From positions 41,352 to 105,351 of the IMG/VR virus record IMGVR_UViG_3300036852_000741: DNA of 64,000 nucleotides; one strand, written 5' to 3'. This DNA is from a virus. Shown piece after piece: positions 1 to 7,915 of the stretch (the stretch's first letter is position 1; every line of letters starts with the position of its first letter). The notes under the pieces are model-generated. The model searched no databases. It worked only from the letters and a program-made list of their open reading frames with translations, and was not told the origin of the DNA. Both the position numbers and the translations under genes were made by a program.

Positions 1-4
1 CTGG

Positions 5-1972
5 GTGACGCGGCTGCAAGAGGCCGTCGAGGAGAGGACGGGCTACACCGTCGCGGAGAAGGGGCGGCTCGACCTGCTGGAGGCGGCGGCGACGGAGGGC
101 CGGGCGCTGCGCCGGGAACTGGACCTCATCGGCTGGAGCGTCCTCGACTACCTCAGCGGGCAGCCCCAGGAATTGCGCTTCGAGGAGCGCAAGAAGATGG
201 CCCAGCAGGCGCGCATGGTCTGGGCCCAGGACCCGCAGGCCGGCGCGGCGGTGGACCTCTCCAACGACTTCGTGTTCGGCCGCGGCGTGCCCAGGCCCAA
301 GTGTCGCGACGAGGCGGTGCAGGAGGTCGTGGACGAGGCGTGGGCCGATCCCGACAACCAGGCTGTGCTGACCTCTTACGAGGCCCAGATCGCGCTCAAC
401 ACCGACCTGGAGCTTCAGAGCAACCTCTTTTTGCTGATGTTCGACGGCGGCGAGGATGGCAAGGTCAAGCTCGGGCTGCTGGATCACGACACGGTGGAGA
501 ACGCGGTGCGCGATCCGCAAAACCGCCTGCGGGTCCTCTACTACGTCGCCAAGACGCGCCACTTCGAGTGGGACTTCACCCACGATCGCCCCGCTCTGCC
601 GGGTGCCGGCGGCAAGCCGCTGGTGTCCAAGACGATGTACTACGACCACTGGCGCAACGTGGCCGACGCCGAGGAGGAGGAACGAGAGGAGCCGCTTCCC
701 AAGCCGCCCAAGGAGAAGCACGCTGACGGCAAGGTGCGCCACGTGGCCGTCAACCGCACCGCGGAGATGGCCTTCGGGGTGCCGCGGATGCGGCGCACGA
801 TCCGCTGGTTCACGGCATACAACGACCTGCTCAAGGCGCGCGTGGACATGGCGCAGGCCGCCGCCGCGTTCATCATGAAGCGCAAGGTCCAGGGGACGCC
901 GACGCAGCTTGCCAAGCTGGCCGCCAAGGCGGTGTCGCGGAGGAGTGACCTGGCGGAGAGCGGCACGCTGACGGGCCCCCGGCCGGCGTCGGTGCTCAGC
1001 GAGTCAGAGACCGTCGAGCACGAGCCGCTGAGCCTGGACTCGGGCGCCGCCAACGCCGCCCAGGACGCGCAGATGATCCGCGCGCAGGTGAGTGCCGCCA
1101 CCCACTTCCCGCAGCATTACTTCGGCGGTGAGCCCGGCAGTTTGGCCGGGGCCACCGCCGCCGAGCTTCCGGTCATCAAGCACATCGAGGGGCGCCAGGA
1201 GGTGTGGGAGGGCGTCTTCCGCTGGTTCATCGACCGGGTGATCGAGAAGGCGGTGGACGACGGGCGCCTGGATCGCTACATCGAGGGCGAGGCGGCCGGG
1301 GGGCAGGGAGCCGAGGCGATCGGCAGCCCGAACGGCGGAGCGCCGGAGTGGGCGCCGGACCTGGGCGCACCGGCAGGCTCGCCGTATCTGGGCGAGGCCC
1401 ACGAGGACCAGGCCGACGACGAGCGCTCGACCGAGCGCGACCTGTCCTACGAGTTCTCGATGCCCAACGCGCTCAAGCGGATGATGGCCGACCTGGTGGG
1501 CGCGGTGACCAACATCGCGCGCACCTTCGACCCCAACAACACCAACGTCGAACTGAGCCGCATCCTGCTGGCGATCGTGCTGGGGGAGGGCCTGGAGGTC
1601 GAGGACCCGCAGGGCCTGGTGGAGCGCATCTTCCCCGAGGACTACGTGGACCCGGCGGTCGCAGCGGCGCAGGCGGCAGCCCAAGGCGGCGGCCCTCCGG
1701 GCGAAGGAGAGCCGCCGACGGCCACGGGCGCCGACGGCGAGCAGCACGGGGCAGGCAACCCATACGGGGCACCCATGAACTCGCCGTACCCCGAGGAGAT
1801 GGCGCAGGGGCTCAGCGAGGCGCGCTTCGGCGACCTCTCCGACGTGCTCCAGGTACGTCAGCGCGGCCGGGTCACCGAGGTCGAAAGGATGTTCAACGAG
1901 GAGGTGCGATCCGTCGTAGACGAGGCATTGGCGGGCCTGCTCGCCGGTGCGTCAACCAACGGCAAGCACTAG
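5..1972 (+). CDS. Phage portal protein, possibly partial at 5' edge
   Basis: Portal proteins form the dodecameric ring at one capsid vertex through which DNA enters and leaves. The 655 residues are within the normal portal range. The central segment has the usual portal pattern: a helical stretch around residues 260-300, an FGG turn near residue 380 (HYFGGEPGS), then a long helix ending in a GRQEVWEGVFRWFID-like segment. The C-terminal third is acidic and Gly/Pro-rich, as is common for portal crowns. The frame is open to the left edge, so the GTG at 5 may be internal and the true start may lie outside the window. The MuF head protein follows after three small genes, the usual portal-MuF neighbourhood. 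No terminase is visible because the window begins here. Confidence 0.85.
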   Translation: MTRLQEAVEERTGYTVAEKGRLDLLEAAATEGRALRRELDLIGWSVLDYLSGQPQELRFEERKKMAQQARMVWAQDPQAGAAVDLSNDFVFGRGVPRPKCRDEAVQEVVDEAWADPDNQAVLTSYEAQIALNTDLELQSNLFLLMFDGGEDGKVKLGLLDHDTVENAVRDPQNRLRVLYYVAKTRHFEWDFTHDRPALPGAGGKPLVSKTMYYDHWRNVADAEEEEREEPLPKPPKEKHADGKVRHVAVNRTAEMAFGVPRMRRTIRWFTAYNDLLKARVDMAQAAAAFIMKRKVQGTPTQLAKLAAKAVSRRSDLAESGTLTGPRPASVLSESETVEHEPLSLDSGAANAAQDAQMIRAQVSAATHFPQHYFGGEPGSLAGATAAELPVIKHIEGRQEVWEGVFRWFIDRVIEKAVDDGRLDRYIEGEAAGGQGAEAIGSPNGGAPEWAPDLGAPAGSPYLGEAHEDQADDERSTERDLSYEFSMPNALKRMMADLVGAVTNIARTFDPNNTNVELSRILLAIVLGEGLEVEDPQGLVERIFPEDYVDPAVAAAQAAAQGGGPPGEGEPPTATGADGEQHGAGNPYGAPMNSPYPEEMAQGLSEARFGDLSDVLQVRQRGRVTEVERMFNEEVRSVVDEALAGLLAGASTNGKH

Positions 1973-1984
1973 GAGGGCATGGGA

Positions 1985-2170
1985 ATGCTTGCGCTCTCTC
2001 GCGCCGATACCGTCTCGGTCGAGGCGCTGCTCGTGGGCCTGCTCGTCACGGTTCTCGTGGCGGCGGTCGTGTACTTCGGAGGACGGGAGGTGGCCCCGCG
2101 GTGGGCGGGAGGCGGCGCCTTCATCGTCCTGCTCGTCGGCTGCCTGCTGACGCTGCTCGCTGCGCTGTAG
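1985..2170 (+). CDS. Small membrane protein
   Basis: This 61-residue protein has two hydrophobic stretches (about residues 11-32 and 43-61) separated by a short charged loop. It is therefore probably a two-pass membrane protein. I chose the ATG at 1985 over the in-frame ATG at 1979 because AGGAGG at 1971-1976 is too close to the first. It lies directly after the portal stop. I do not recognise the family; holin-like or superinfection roles are possible but unsupported. Confidence 0.6.
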   Translation: MLALSRADTVSVEALLVGLLVTVLVAAVVYFGGREVAPRWAGGGAFIVLLVGCLLTLLAAL

Positions 2171-2191
2171 AGGGGAACGGGGTGTTTGAGC

Positions 2192-2371
2192 ATGGTCTTT
2201 TTCAGCACGGAGACGCCGGGGATCGTGGGCTTCGCGGTGCACGTAGGGCCACTGGCGGTGTGCCTTGCCCTGGGCCATATCCCCACCATGGAAGCGGTTG
2301 GCGCGGCCGTAGACTCCGGGGCAGATGGCGTTCCCTCGCGAACTCGGGGTAGCTCTAGCCGCGTTGCCTAG
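2192..2371 (+). CDS. Hypothetical protein, doubtful
   Basis: A 59-residue reading frame with a hydrophobic first half (residues 10-33) and a Ser/Arg-rich end. The start is ATG 2192, with a purine-rich GAGGGGAACGGGG stretch just upstream; an in-frame TTG lies at 2186. It overlaps the next reading frame at 2325. No family is recognised and the low-complexity tail argues for caution. Confidence 0.35.
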   Translation: MVFFSTETPGIVGFAVHVGPLAVCLALGHIPTMEAVGAAVDSGADGVPSRTRGSSSRVA

Positions 2372-2561
2372 ACCACCAGGGGTGGGGACCGACGCGGTGG
2401 CGTCCTGGTATTCGGTCCCCACCCGGCCCTTTCTCGCATGTTTGGTGCGCGGGCATGACTGGACTCAGCAGGCGCAGATAGACGCACCGTCGGGCCGGCG
2501 TTTCACGGTGTACCTGTGCGCCCAGTGCGGGGTGCGCATCCAGTACGACGAGTCGTTCTGA
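2325..2561 (+). CDS. Small protein with CxxC zinc-ribbon-like end
   Basis: The well-formed part is the C-terminal 40 residues, with GHDW followed by CAQCGVRIQYDE, a pattern typical of tiny phage zinc-ribbon proteins. The start is uncertain. ATG 2325 gives 78 residues but makes the gene read through a strong hairpin at 2380-2424. GTG 2445, downstream of the hairpin, would give only 38 residues. Its TGA overlaps the ATG of the MuF gene by one base (TGATG), so the two are probably translationally coupled. Confidence 0.5.
   Translation: MAFPRELGVALAALPRPPGVGTDAVASWYSVPTRPFLACLVRGHDWTQQAQIDAPSGRRFTVYLCAQCGVRIQYDESF
2380..2424 (+). terminator. Perfect 13-bp hairpin, terminator-like
   Basis: GGGTGGGGACCGA at 2380-2392 is exactly complementary to TCGGTCCCCACCC at 2412-2424, with a 19-nt loop. 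The sequence after it is GGCCCTTTCTCG, a weak T-run. It could end the portal transcript or form a structured leader ahead of the small zinc-ribbon gene and MuF. Confidence 0.5.
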
Positions 2562-5500
2562 TGGCGGCGCGGCGCCCGCAGCCCGCACCACCGCCGAGCT
2601 TTGACCAGGCAGCCCAGGGGCAGGACGCCGGCTCGCTCAGTGCGCCGGTAGCCGGCCTCGCCGTCGGGGGTGTGGGCGCTGGTGCCGGAGTGGGCGCCGG
2701 CTACGTGGCGGGGGCCGTCACCGCCGCCGCGGGCGCTGCCGCGATCGCCAAGGCCACCAAGGCGATCCTCGCCGCGCTCGTGCGGTTCTTCAGGCGCAAG
2801 AACGCCGACGACCTGGTGTGGCTCGTGGGCGCCCTGCGCCAGGCCCGAGCGGCGGAGGGCGTCACCGACGACGAGCTACGCGCGATCGCCCGCGACGAAA
2901 TCAAGCTGGAGCAGCAGTTTCAGAAGAAGGCGATGGCCCGCTGGGCCGCGGCGCTGCCCAGGCTCCTGGCGATCGCCGACCCGCAGGAGCGTAACTCCGC
3001 GATCGCCAAGTTCCAGGCCCTCGAACGCCACTATCTCAACCTGCGCCAGCAGGCGATGGTCACCCGCGCCGACTCCCGCATCGAGCAGCGCCTGCTCAAG
3101 GAGCTATCCCCCCGCGGCGCCTACTGGAAGCTGTCGCCCTTCGTGATGAAGTCCACCCCCGACTGCATCGCCCTCGCCGGCAAGGTGTGGCCGTGGAGCG
3201 TGATAGATGCCGTGGGCCCACCGCCCCGGCATTTTGGTTGCGCGTGCACCCTCTACGGAGTGGACGAGGCCAAGGCCGCCGGCTGGATCACCGACGCCCA
3301 GGTCCCCACCGACGAGCACGCCGCGCTGCGCCAGGCCCGCGACCTCCTGCGCCGAGCCGAGAAGCTGGAGGAGGCCGTCGGCGAGCACTTCGACCACTGG
3401 GCGGCTTATCACGACGGTAAGACCGAGGACCCCCCCACCCGGGTTGCTGCCCTCGCGCTCGACCACTTTTTGGAGGAGGGCCACAAACCAAAAGCTACGC
3501 AGGCGGAGGAAGCGGCCTACGAGGAGCACCTCCACCCCCGAAACCGACTCGGGCGCTGGGCCGAGGTCCTCAAGTACAACCCCCACCTCCCCGGCGAGGC
3601 GCGCAACAGCCGCTACCGCGACGCCGAAGGCAAGCTCACCGGGCACATCGAGTACGGGCCGAAGTTCCTGGACCTCCCCGCCCGCCAGCAGGAGCACGTG
3701 CTCGCCCACGAGATAGGCCACGACCTGGACGACGACCTGCTGCGCGACCCGCACTCCTGGGTGTGGGACGAGTGGAACTGGGCCGACCGCGCCTTCGAGC
3801 ACCTCATGGGCGGGCCGAACACCACCCCGGGCGAGCGCATCGCAGACGCCTACGCCGCCGCGTTCGTGGGCAGCGTCGAGGACGCCGTGCGCTGGCCGGC
3901 GGTGCTGCGCATCGCCCAAGAGGCCAAGGCGCGCGGGCTCCCGATCCACGAGCGCATCGAGGCACTGCTGCCCGAGGAGCCCAACGACGAGCCCGGCGAG
4001 GTGCTGGCCGACCTGGACTGGCGCGCCGGCTACGAGGGGCGCAGGCGCTGGGAGGCGCTACCCGACGACGCCTGGGTGTGGCTGTTTCACGCCACCCGCC
4101 GTGAGGACGCCGAGGCGTTCGCGCAGCGCGGCATCGACCCGCTGGCCAAGCCGCGTTCGCTGGCGCGCGAGCGCTACGAGGCCGGCGAGCACGCCACCTT
4201 CCAGCCGGGTGCCGGCGTCGGCGGCGGCCTGTACGTCTCCCCCACCGCGCATGGCGCCAGCGGCTACGGCCGCGAGCTACTGGCGGTCAAGGTCCGCAAG
4301 CGCGACGTGATCGTGCCGCCCGAGCAGCACGGGGCGACGGTGGCGATGGCGCTGGGCGTCAGCGACGCGATGGTGGCCAGGGCGATCCCACCCGAGCACG
4401 TGCGACGCATCGAGACCGGTGGACGGGAGCTAGCGCCGGAGGCGGCAGCGGCGCTCCTGCGCGAGCCGAAGGCCGAGCCCGCCCGGCGACTGTACGGGGC
4501 GACCCCCGAGCGCCTGGCCGACTTCGCCGCGGCGCTGCACAGGCTGGACCGGATCACCCGGGCGGACGTGGAGGCGGGGCGAGTGCCGGGCGTGGCGATG
4601 GGCGGGCTGGCCGCGGGCGTCGCGGGACGTGCGGACCTGGCGGAGGGGACGATCACGCTCACCCCGAGCAGCTTCAACGCGGACGGCACGATCGACTCCG
4701 TGCACTTCGCCCACGAGGTCGGGCACTTCCTCGTGCACGCGGTCCTGCGTGACGGCAAGGTGCCACCCGAGCTTGAGGCGATGGCGGCGGGGCATGGTCG
4801 GGCCGAGGGGCGCTACGGCAAGATCGCCGGGGAGGGCGCCAGGCTGTTTGGGCCGGACGCCAAGCTGCCGGAGGAGTTCATCGCGGACTCCTACGCCGAC
4901 CTGATCCACGGCCGAGCGGAGTTCTCCTACGTGCCGGGCCTGGACGGACCCGATGATCCCGAGTCCCGCGAGGCGGCGCTGCGCGAGTTCGACGCCAGGC
5001 CGCAGACGCGGTGGCTGCGCTGGCTGGCGGGCGTGGCCGGGGAGCACGGCCTGCCCGACCGGGGCCTGTGGCGGTTCGTGCGCGACGAGGACGGCATCTA
5101 CCGACTCGTGGCGCGTGAACTCCAGGAGGCCGAGTACGACGACACGCTGCACCCAAGGGGCCGCCTTGAGACGGTCGGGCATGAACTGCCACGGCTGGAG
5201 TGGGTGGACCCGCCGCCGCTCAAGCCCAGAACCGGCGAGCGCAAGGCGGGCGGTTTCACCGCGACCGGCCAGACGACTACCAAGCTCGGCGACCTGATCG
5301 AGGGCCTGCTTGTGGGCCAGCTTGGACTGCGGTCGCTGCTGCCGGAGGGCGGGCGCCAAAGCCCGCTGGACGCGGGGATTGGCGAGTGGGGCTTCGAGGT
5401 CAAGGTGGTCACGACGGCGGCGTCCGAACTGAAGATCAAGCCCAAGAAGCACGAGGTGGCGAGCAAGGTCGCCTACGCGCAGGAGAACGGGCTGACGGCG

Positions 5501-5638
5501 GCGTCGATGATCGTGGTGGTGGACGTGGACGCCAAGAGGGCGTGGGCCTATTGGCGTGAGGGGATCGGCGCCTACCGACTCACGAGGGAGCCCCCGTGGC
5601 ATTTCATGGGGTCGCTGGAGCTACCGGCGGCGGCGTGA
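2561..5638 (+). CDS. MuF-like head protein with two zincin domains, ADP-ribosyltransferase-like and nuclease-like domains
   Basis: The protein has 1025 residues against about 250-450 for a plain MuF protein. The N-terminus is Ala/Gly-rich and hydrophobic to about residue 70. The MuF-type segment, with its D-C...GK...PPPxHxxCxC signature, lies at about 188-230. A linker LHPRNRLGR begins at 324. HEIGH (383-387) marks the first HExxH metallopeptidase-like domain. Residues 505-620 look like an ADP-ribosyltransferase: LFHATRREDAEAF, then GGGLYVSPTAHGASGYG. HEVGH (718-722) marks a second zincin, with the expected downstream E/D-rich helix. A second tag, LHPRGRLE, begins at 863. The last 130 residues carry a restriction-nuclease-like E-x-K pattern (GFEVKVV). 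MuF proteins are carried in the capsid and often bear toxin domains, so ejection with the DNA is inferred. I chose ATG 2561 (TGATG overlap with the previous stop) over the upstream GTG at 2516. Confidence 0.8.
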   Translation: MAARRPQPAPPPSFDQAAQGQDAGSLSAPVAGLAVGGVGAGAGVGAGYVAGAVTAAAGAAAIAKATKAILAALVRFFRRKNADDLVWLVGALRQARAAEGVTDDELRAIARDEIKLEQQFQKKAMARWAAALPRLLAIADPQERNSAIAKFQALERHYLNLRQQAMVTRADSRIEQRLLKELSPRGAYWKLSPFVMKSTPDCIALAGKVWPWSVIDAVGPPPRHFGCACTLYGVDEAKAAGWITDAQVPTDEHAALRQARDLLRRAEKLEEAVGEHFDHWAAYHDGKTEDPPTRVAALALDHFLEEGHKPKATQAEEAAYEEHLHPRNRLGRWAEVLKYNPHLPGEARNSRYRDAEGKLTGHIEYGPKFLDLPARQQEHVLAHEIGHDLDDDLLRDPHSWVWDEWNWADRAFEHLMGGPNTTPGERIADAYAAAFVGSVEDAVRWPAVLRIAQEAKARGLPIHERIEALLPEEPNDEPGEVLADLDWRAGYEGRRRWEALPDDAWVWLFHATRREDAEAFAQRGIDPLAKPRSLARERYEAGEHATFQPGAGVGGGLYVSPTAHGASGYGRELLAVKVRKRDVIVPPEQHGATVAMALGVSDAMVARAIPPEHVRRIETGGRELAPEAAAALLREPKAEPARRLYGATPERLADFAAALHRLDRITRADVEAGRVPGVAMGGLAAGVAGRADLAEGTITLTPSSFNADGTIDSVHFAHEVGHFLVHAVLRDGKVPPELEAMAAGHGRAEGRYGKIAGEGARLFGPDAKLPEEFIADSYADLIHGRAEFSYVPGLDGPDDPESREAALREFDARPQTRWLRWLAGVAGEHGLPDRGLWRFVRDEDGIYRLVARELQEAEYDDTLHPRGRLETVGHELPRLEWVDPPPLKPRTGERKAGGFTATGQTTTKLGDLIEGLLVGQLGLRSLLPEGGRQSPLDAGIGEWGFEVKVVTTAASELKIKPKKHEVASKVAYAQENGLTAASMIVVVDVDAKRAWAYWREGIGAYRLTREPPWHFMGSLELPAAA

Positions 5639-5675
5639 CGTAGGTAGCCTGCGCGGCCCCGACGGAGGAGTGCGC

Positions 5676-5852
5676 GTGCCGAGCCCCCGCCGCAAGTCCG
5701 ACGACCCGCCGCCGGCACCCCGGGTGGTTCGGGGCCCTGGCGACGGGTGGCGCTACACCGACAGGGAGACCGGCGAGACGATCGGCTACGTCGAGGCGTT
5801 CACGCGGATGAGCGCTCGCAAGTTCCGCTTCAAGAAGAAGGCCAAGGAGTAG
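5676..5852 (+). CDS. Small basic hypothetical protein
   Basis: A 58-residue protein with a basic Pro-rich N-terminus and a C-terminus of clustered Lys/Arg (KFRFKKKAKE). The GTG start is preceded by GGAGGAG at 5665-5671. The middle (GWRYTDRETGETIGYVEAF) looks like a short beta hairpin. Function is unknown; the charge would suit nucleic-acid or head association. Confidence 0.5.
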   Translation: MPSPRRKSDDPPPAPRVVRGPGDGWRYTDRETGETIGYVEAFTRMSARKFRFKKKAKE

Positions 5853-6021
5853 GCTGCCGGCTGGCGGTGCTGGCGAGACTCCACGGCCGAGTCCTGCGGG
5901 GCGTTGAGGCCAAGAACGAAGCTGCGCGATGAGCGACCGGGTGCGCGCGTAGCCCCTCGTCTGGGGGCACCCGGGCTAGCGCCGCCCCCTCGAACGCCTC
6001 AAGCCAGTACCTTGCCGCGCC
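5853..6021 (+). other. Intergenic region with short hairpin and promoter
   Basis: No credible gene is seen in this 169-nt gap. GCCCC at 5952-5956 pairs with GGGGC at 5964-5968 around a 7-nt loop, a weak terminator candidate without a T-run. A TACCTT box follows at 6008 ahead of the next gene. Confidence 0.5.
6008..6013 (+). promoter_or_regulatory. Candidate -10 box of a leaderless gene
   Basis: TACCTT ends 8 nt before ATG 6022 and no ribosome site intervenes. Transcription would begin at or next to the start codon, as at eight other + strand genes in this window. Confidence 0.4.
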
Positions 6022-6174
6022 ATGACCAACACCAATCTGCGAGTAATCGTGGCGGGCCTGGTCGTGACGGCCGCGACCGTCGGGCTCTACGCGATCGAGG
6101 CGCCGTTGTGGCTTCTGGCGCTGGTGAGCGTGGTGGGCTCCCTGTCGATGATCGCCTGGGCGTTTGACGAGTGA
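6022..6174 (+). CDS. Small two-pass membrane protein
   Basis: Fifty residues with two hydrophobic helices (about 8-24 and 28-46) and a DE end. It is too short for many gene callers. Its TGA overlaps the GTG of the next gene (GTGA). Function is unknown. Confidence 0.55.
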   Translation: MTNTNLRVIVAGLVVTAATVGLYAIEAPLWLLALVSVVGSLSMIAWAFDE

Positions 6175-6458
6175 GCGCTGGGGCGTCCGGGCCGGCTGAG
6201 AGACTGGCGGGCCCGACCTTCCAGGAGGCCCACATGCGCGAGGCGATCATGAGTGAGCTAGCGGCACGCAACGGCGGGCCGGGACTCACGGCCCGTGAGC
6301 TTGCCAGCTTCCTGCACGCGCCCGAGGCGATCGTGCGCAACATGCTCGCGGCGCTCGTGTTCCGCGAGAAGTGCGTGACGTGCGATGCGCGTGGCCGCTT
6401 CTCTATCGGTGAGCCCTCGGCGCTGCTGGCCGCCGGGCCGATGCCGCTGGGGGCGTGA
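6171..6458 (+). CDS. Small winged-helix-like protein
   Basis: Residues 25-75 read as a helix-turn-helix or winged helix: MSELAARNGGPGLTARELASFL, then a recognition-helix-like stretch (APEAIVRNMLAALV) and a CxxC-containing wing. It resembles the second half of the protein at 16157-16684. It could be a small DNA-binding regulator. It is coupled to both neighbours through 4-nt or 1-nt overlaps. Confidence 0.5.
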   Translation: MSAGASGPAERLAGPTFQEAHMREAIMSELAARNGGPGLTARELASFLHAPEAIVRNMLAALVFREKCVTCDARGRFSIGEPSALLAAGPMPLGA

Positions 6459-6694
6459 TGGCCGAGGCCGAGGAGAACGGCTGGATTCGGTGTGAGCGCA
6501 GCCACGAGGTCAAGGTGGGCGTGCTCTCCGGTCGGCTTGTGGTCCTGTACGTCAACGTGGACGGCCGCGCGGCGAGCCTCTCGCTGCTGGACCCGGAGGT
6601 CGCGCGCGAGCTTGGTGACGCGCTGGAGGCGGCGGCGGTGAAGGTCGGGGCGCCGATCCGCGCGGCGCATGAGAACCCGAGGGCGGGGCGGTGA
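6458..6694 (+). CDS. Hypothetical protein
   Basis: A 78-residue protein with a predicted beta-rich N-terminal half (VKVGVLSGRLVVLYVNVDG) and a helix (PEVARELGDALEAAAVKV). ATG 6458 overlaps the upstream TGA. The family is not recognised. Confidence 0.55.
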   Translation: MAEAEENGWIRCERSHEVKVGVLSGRLVVLYVNVDGRAASLSLLDPEVARELGDALEAAAVKVGAPIRAAHENPRAGR

Positions 6695-6936
6695 GCATCG
6701 AGCGCATGTTCTACTGCGAGGGGCCGGGCTGTGGCGACCAGCACGACGACGGCCTGCCGGTGCACGCCATCACCGCGAGCCCGTACCCCCATCTTCCGAT
6801 GGGCTTCATCGAGACCCGCCAGCGCCAGGACGGCGAGGACTTCGAGCACCACTTCTGCTCGTGGGACTGCTTGATGAAGTACGCCGCCCAGCACCCACCG
6901 CCGGAGATGATCGAGGTGGAGGACCCCGGCTCGTGA
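6691..6936 (+). CDS. Small Cys-rich protein, zinc-finger-like
   Basis: An 81-residue protein with a CEGPGC pair near the N-terminus and a C-x3-C pair (FCSWDC) around residue 60, consistent with a single zinc site. The GTG start overlaps the preceding stop (GTGA). It is one of many small Cys-pair proteins here; no function can be assigned. Confidence 0.55.
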   Translation: MSIERMFYCEGPGCGDQHDDGLPVHAITASPYPHLPMGFIETRQRQDGEDFEHHFCSWDCLMKYAAQHPPPEMIEVEDPGS

Positions 6937-7049
6937 ACGCCGAGGATGAGCGGCGGCTGGCGCACGCGTTCTGGCGCGGCTACTACTTCGGCGCGGCCGT
7001 CGGGGTCGCCGGGTTCGTCGGCGGGATGCTGTTGGCGAGGCTGGCCTGA
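6933..7049 (+). CDS. 38-residue single-pass membrane protein
   Basis: A charged start (MNAEDERRLAHAFW) is followed by one hydrophobic helix (FGAAVGVAGFVGGMLLARLA). It is linked to both neighbours by overlapping stop/start codons, which supports a real gene despite its size. Confidence 0.45.
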   Translation: MNAEDERRLAHAFWRGYYFGAAVGVAGFVGGMLLARLA

Positions 7050-7222
7050 TGCGAGGGAAGCAAGCCCCGACGCGCGGGGAGTGGGGGCGGATGCCGGCGG
7101 CCTTCGGCGCGATGATTGTCGTGGGCTTGTACCTGCGCTGGGCCGACCCGCCCGTTGGCCTCGGCTTCGTTGTCCTGCTGGTGTGCAACCTCATCGTGGG
7201 GCGGTGGGTCGAGCATGGCTGA
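7049..7222 (+). CDS. 57-residue two-pass membrane protein
   Basis: A basic N-terminus precedes two hydrophobic segments (about 16-31 and 36-52). ATG 7049 overlaps the preceding TGA. Together with the gene before it, it makes a membrane-protein pair of unknown role. Confidence 0.45.
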   Translation: MRGKQAPTRGEWGRMPAAFGAMIVVGLYLRWADPPVGLGFVVLLVCNLIVGRWVEHG

Positions 7223-7231
7223 GGGGCAGTG

Positions 7232-7405
7232 ATGGATCGGCTTGGGCCGCGCTGCGGGTGTTGCGGGCAGCCGCTGGACCCGCCGCTGGACTTCCTGGCC
7301 CGAGTGGTGATGCGGGGTGCGGCGACGTGGCTGTGGACGCTGCCCTGCCGAATCTGCGAGGCGTTCGCCCGGCTGCGGGCGCTGCGTGACGGGGGTCCGT
7401 GGTGA
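7232..7405 (+). CDS. 57-residue zinc-ribbon protein
   Basis: RCGCCG at residues 7-12 and PCRIC at 42-46 form two Cys pairs, the minimal zinc-ribbon layout. A purine-rich GAGGGG lies upstream of ATG 7232. The stop overlaps the start of the next gene. Confidence 0.5.
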   Translation: MDRLGPRCGCCGQPLDPPLDFLARVVMRGAATWLWTLPCRICEAFARLRALRDGGPW

Positions 7406-7677
7406 CTGGCGCCCCGCGGGAAAAGCGACTGTCCGTGTTCCGGCGGGTCTACCTGTTCGCCCGCGACTACTTCAGCGAGTTCGGCATCGCCTGGTCGTTG
7501 GCGCGGATGCACGACTGCGAGCGCAACGGCGGACACCGCTGGGGCGACGTGCAGCCCGACGAAACGATGGGCCGCGGGCAGACCTGCTCGCGCTGCGGGA
7601 CCTTCCGTGGCGTGACGAAGACCAGCGGGACGGCTGTCACGAACACGCCGCTGTCTGTCCAGATGCGGACGAAGTGA
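7399..7677 (+). CDS. Small zinc-knuckle protein
   Basis: A 92-residue protein with a basic, aromatic N-terminal helix and a CERNGGHxW...CSRCG motif in the second half, resembling phage HNH-free zinc knuckles. The start is GTG 7399 or the adjacent GTG 7402. Its last residues (QMRTK) come from the first copy of the junction repeat. Confidence 0.55.
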   Translation: MVTGAPREKRLSVFRRVYLFARDYFSEFGIAWSLARMHDCERNGGHRWGDVQPDETMGRGQTCSRCGTFRGVTKTSGTAVTNTPLSVQMRTK

Positions 7678-7689
7678 CCGAGGACAGAG
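7665..7689 (+). repeat. Junction repeat copy 1
   Basis: GCGGACGA, followed by GACCGAGGACAG, spans the end of one small gene and supplies the ribosome site (GAGGACAG) of the next. It is a divergent copy of the GCGGACGACCGGAGGGACGC core. Confidence 0.45.
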
Positions 7690-7887
7690 ATGACGGTGTT
7701 TGCAGCGTTCAACGATGAGCAACTTGACGAACTGACGGAGGCATTGGATGCCGCCTACCGCGAGGGCGGTTTCGACACCGAGGGCGATCTTGCAGGCGCG
7801 TTACGCACTGAGCATGAGGCGCGTGCAAGGCCGATGGCCAAGGCTCATGGGGCGCCGCCCTGCACGCCCAAGGAGTGGGGGCGTTGA
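7690..7887 (+). CDS. Hypothetical protein
   Basis: A 65-residue, mostly acidic helical protein (FNDEQLDELTEALDAAYREGG) with a basic end. ATG 7690 follows the junction repeat. No family is recognised. Confidence 0.5.
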   Translation: MTVFAAFNDEQLDELTEALDAAYREGGFDTEGDLAGALRTEHEARARPMAKAHGAPPCTPKEWGR

Positions 7888-7888
7888 T

Positions 7889-7915
7889 AGCTGCCACATC
7901 GCGGACGGAGAAGCC
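7889..7915 (+). repeat. Junction repeat copy 2
   Basis: AGCTGCCACATCGCGGACGG followed by AGAAGCC leads into ATG 7916. It shares GCTGCxxCxTCGCGGACGG with copies 3, 4 and 8. Here it lies just outside the upstream gene. Confidence 0.6.

Noticed and set aside
2350-2374. A ninth copy of the dyad operator
   Set aside because: TAGCTC and TAGACC are present, but the dyad is lost, the spacing is 2 nt longer and the box lacks the final T. It may be a decayed copy.
5853-6021. tRNA gene
   Set aside because: No cloverleaf with a T-loop consensus and matching acceptor arms could be built here or in other gaps.
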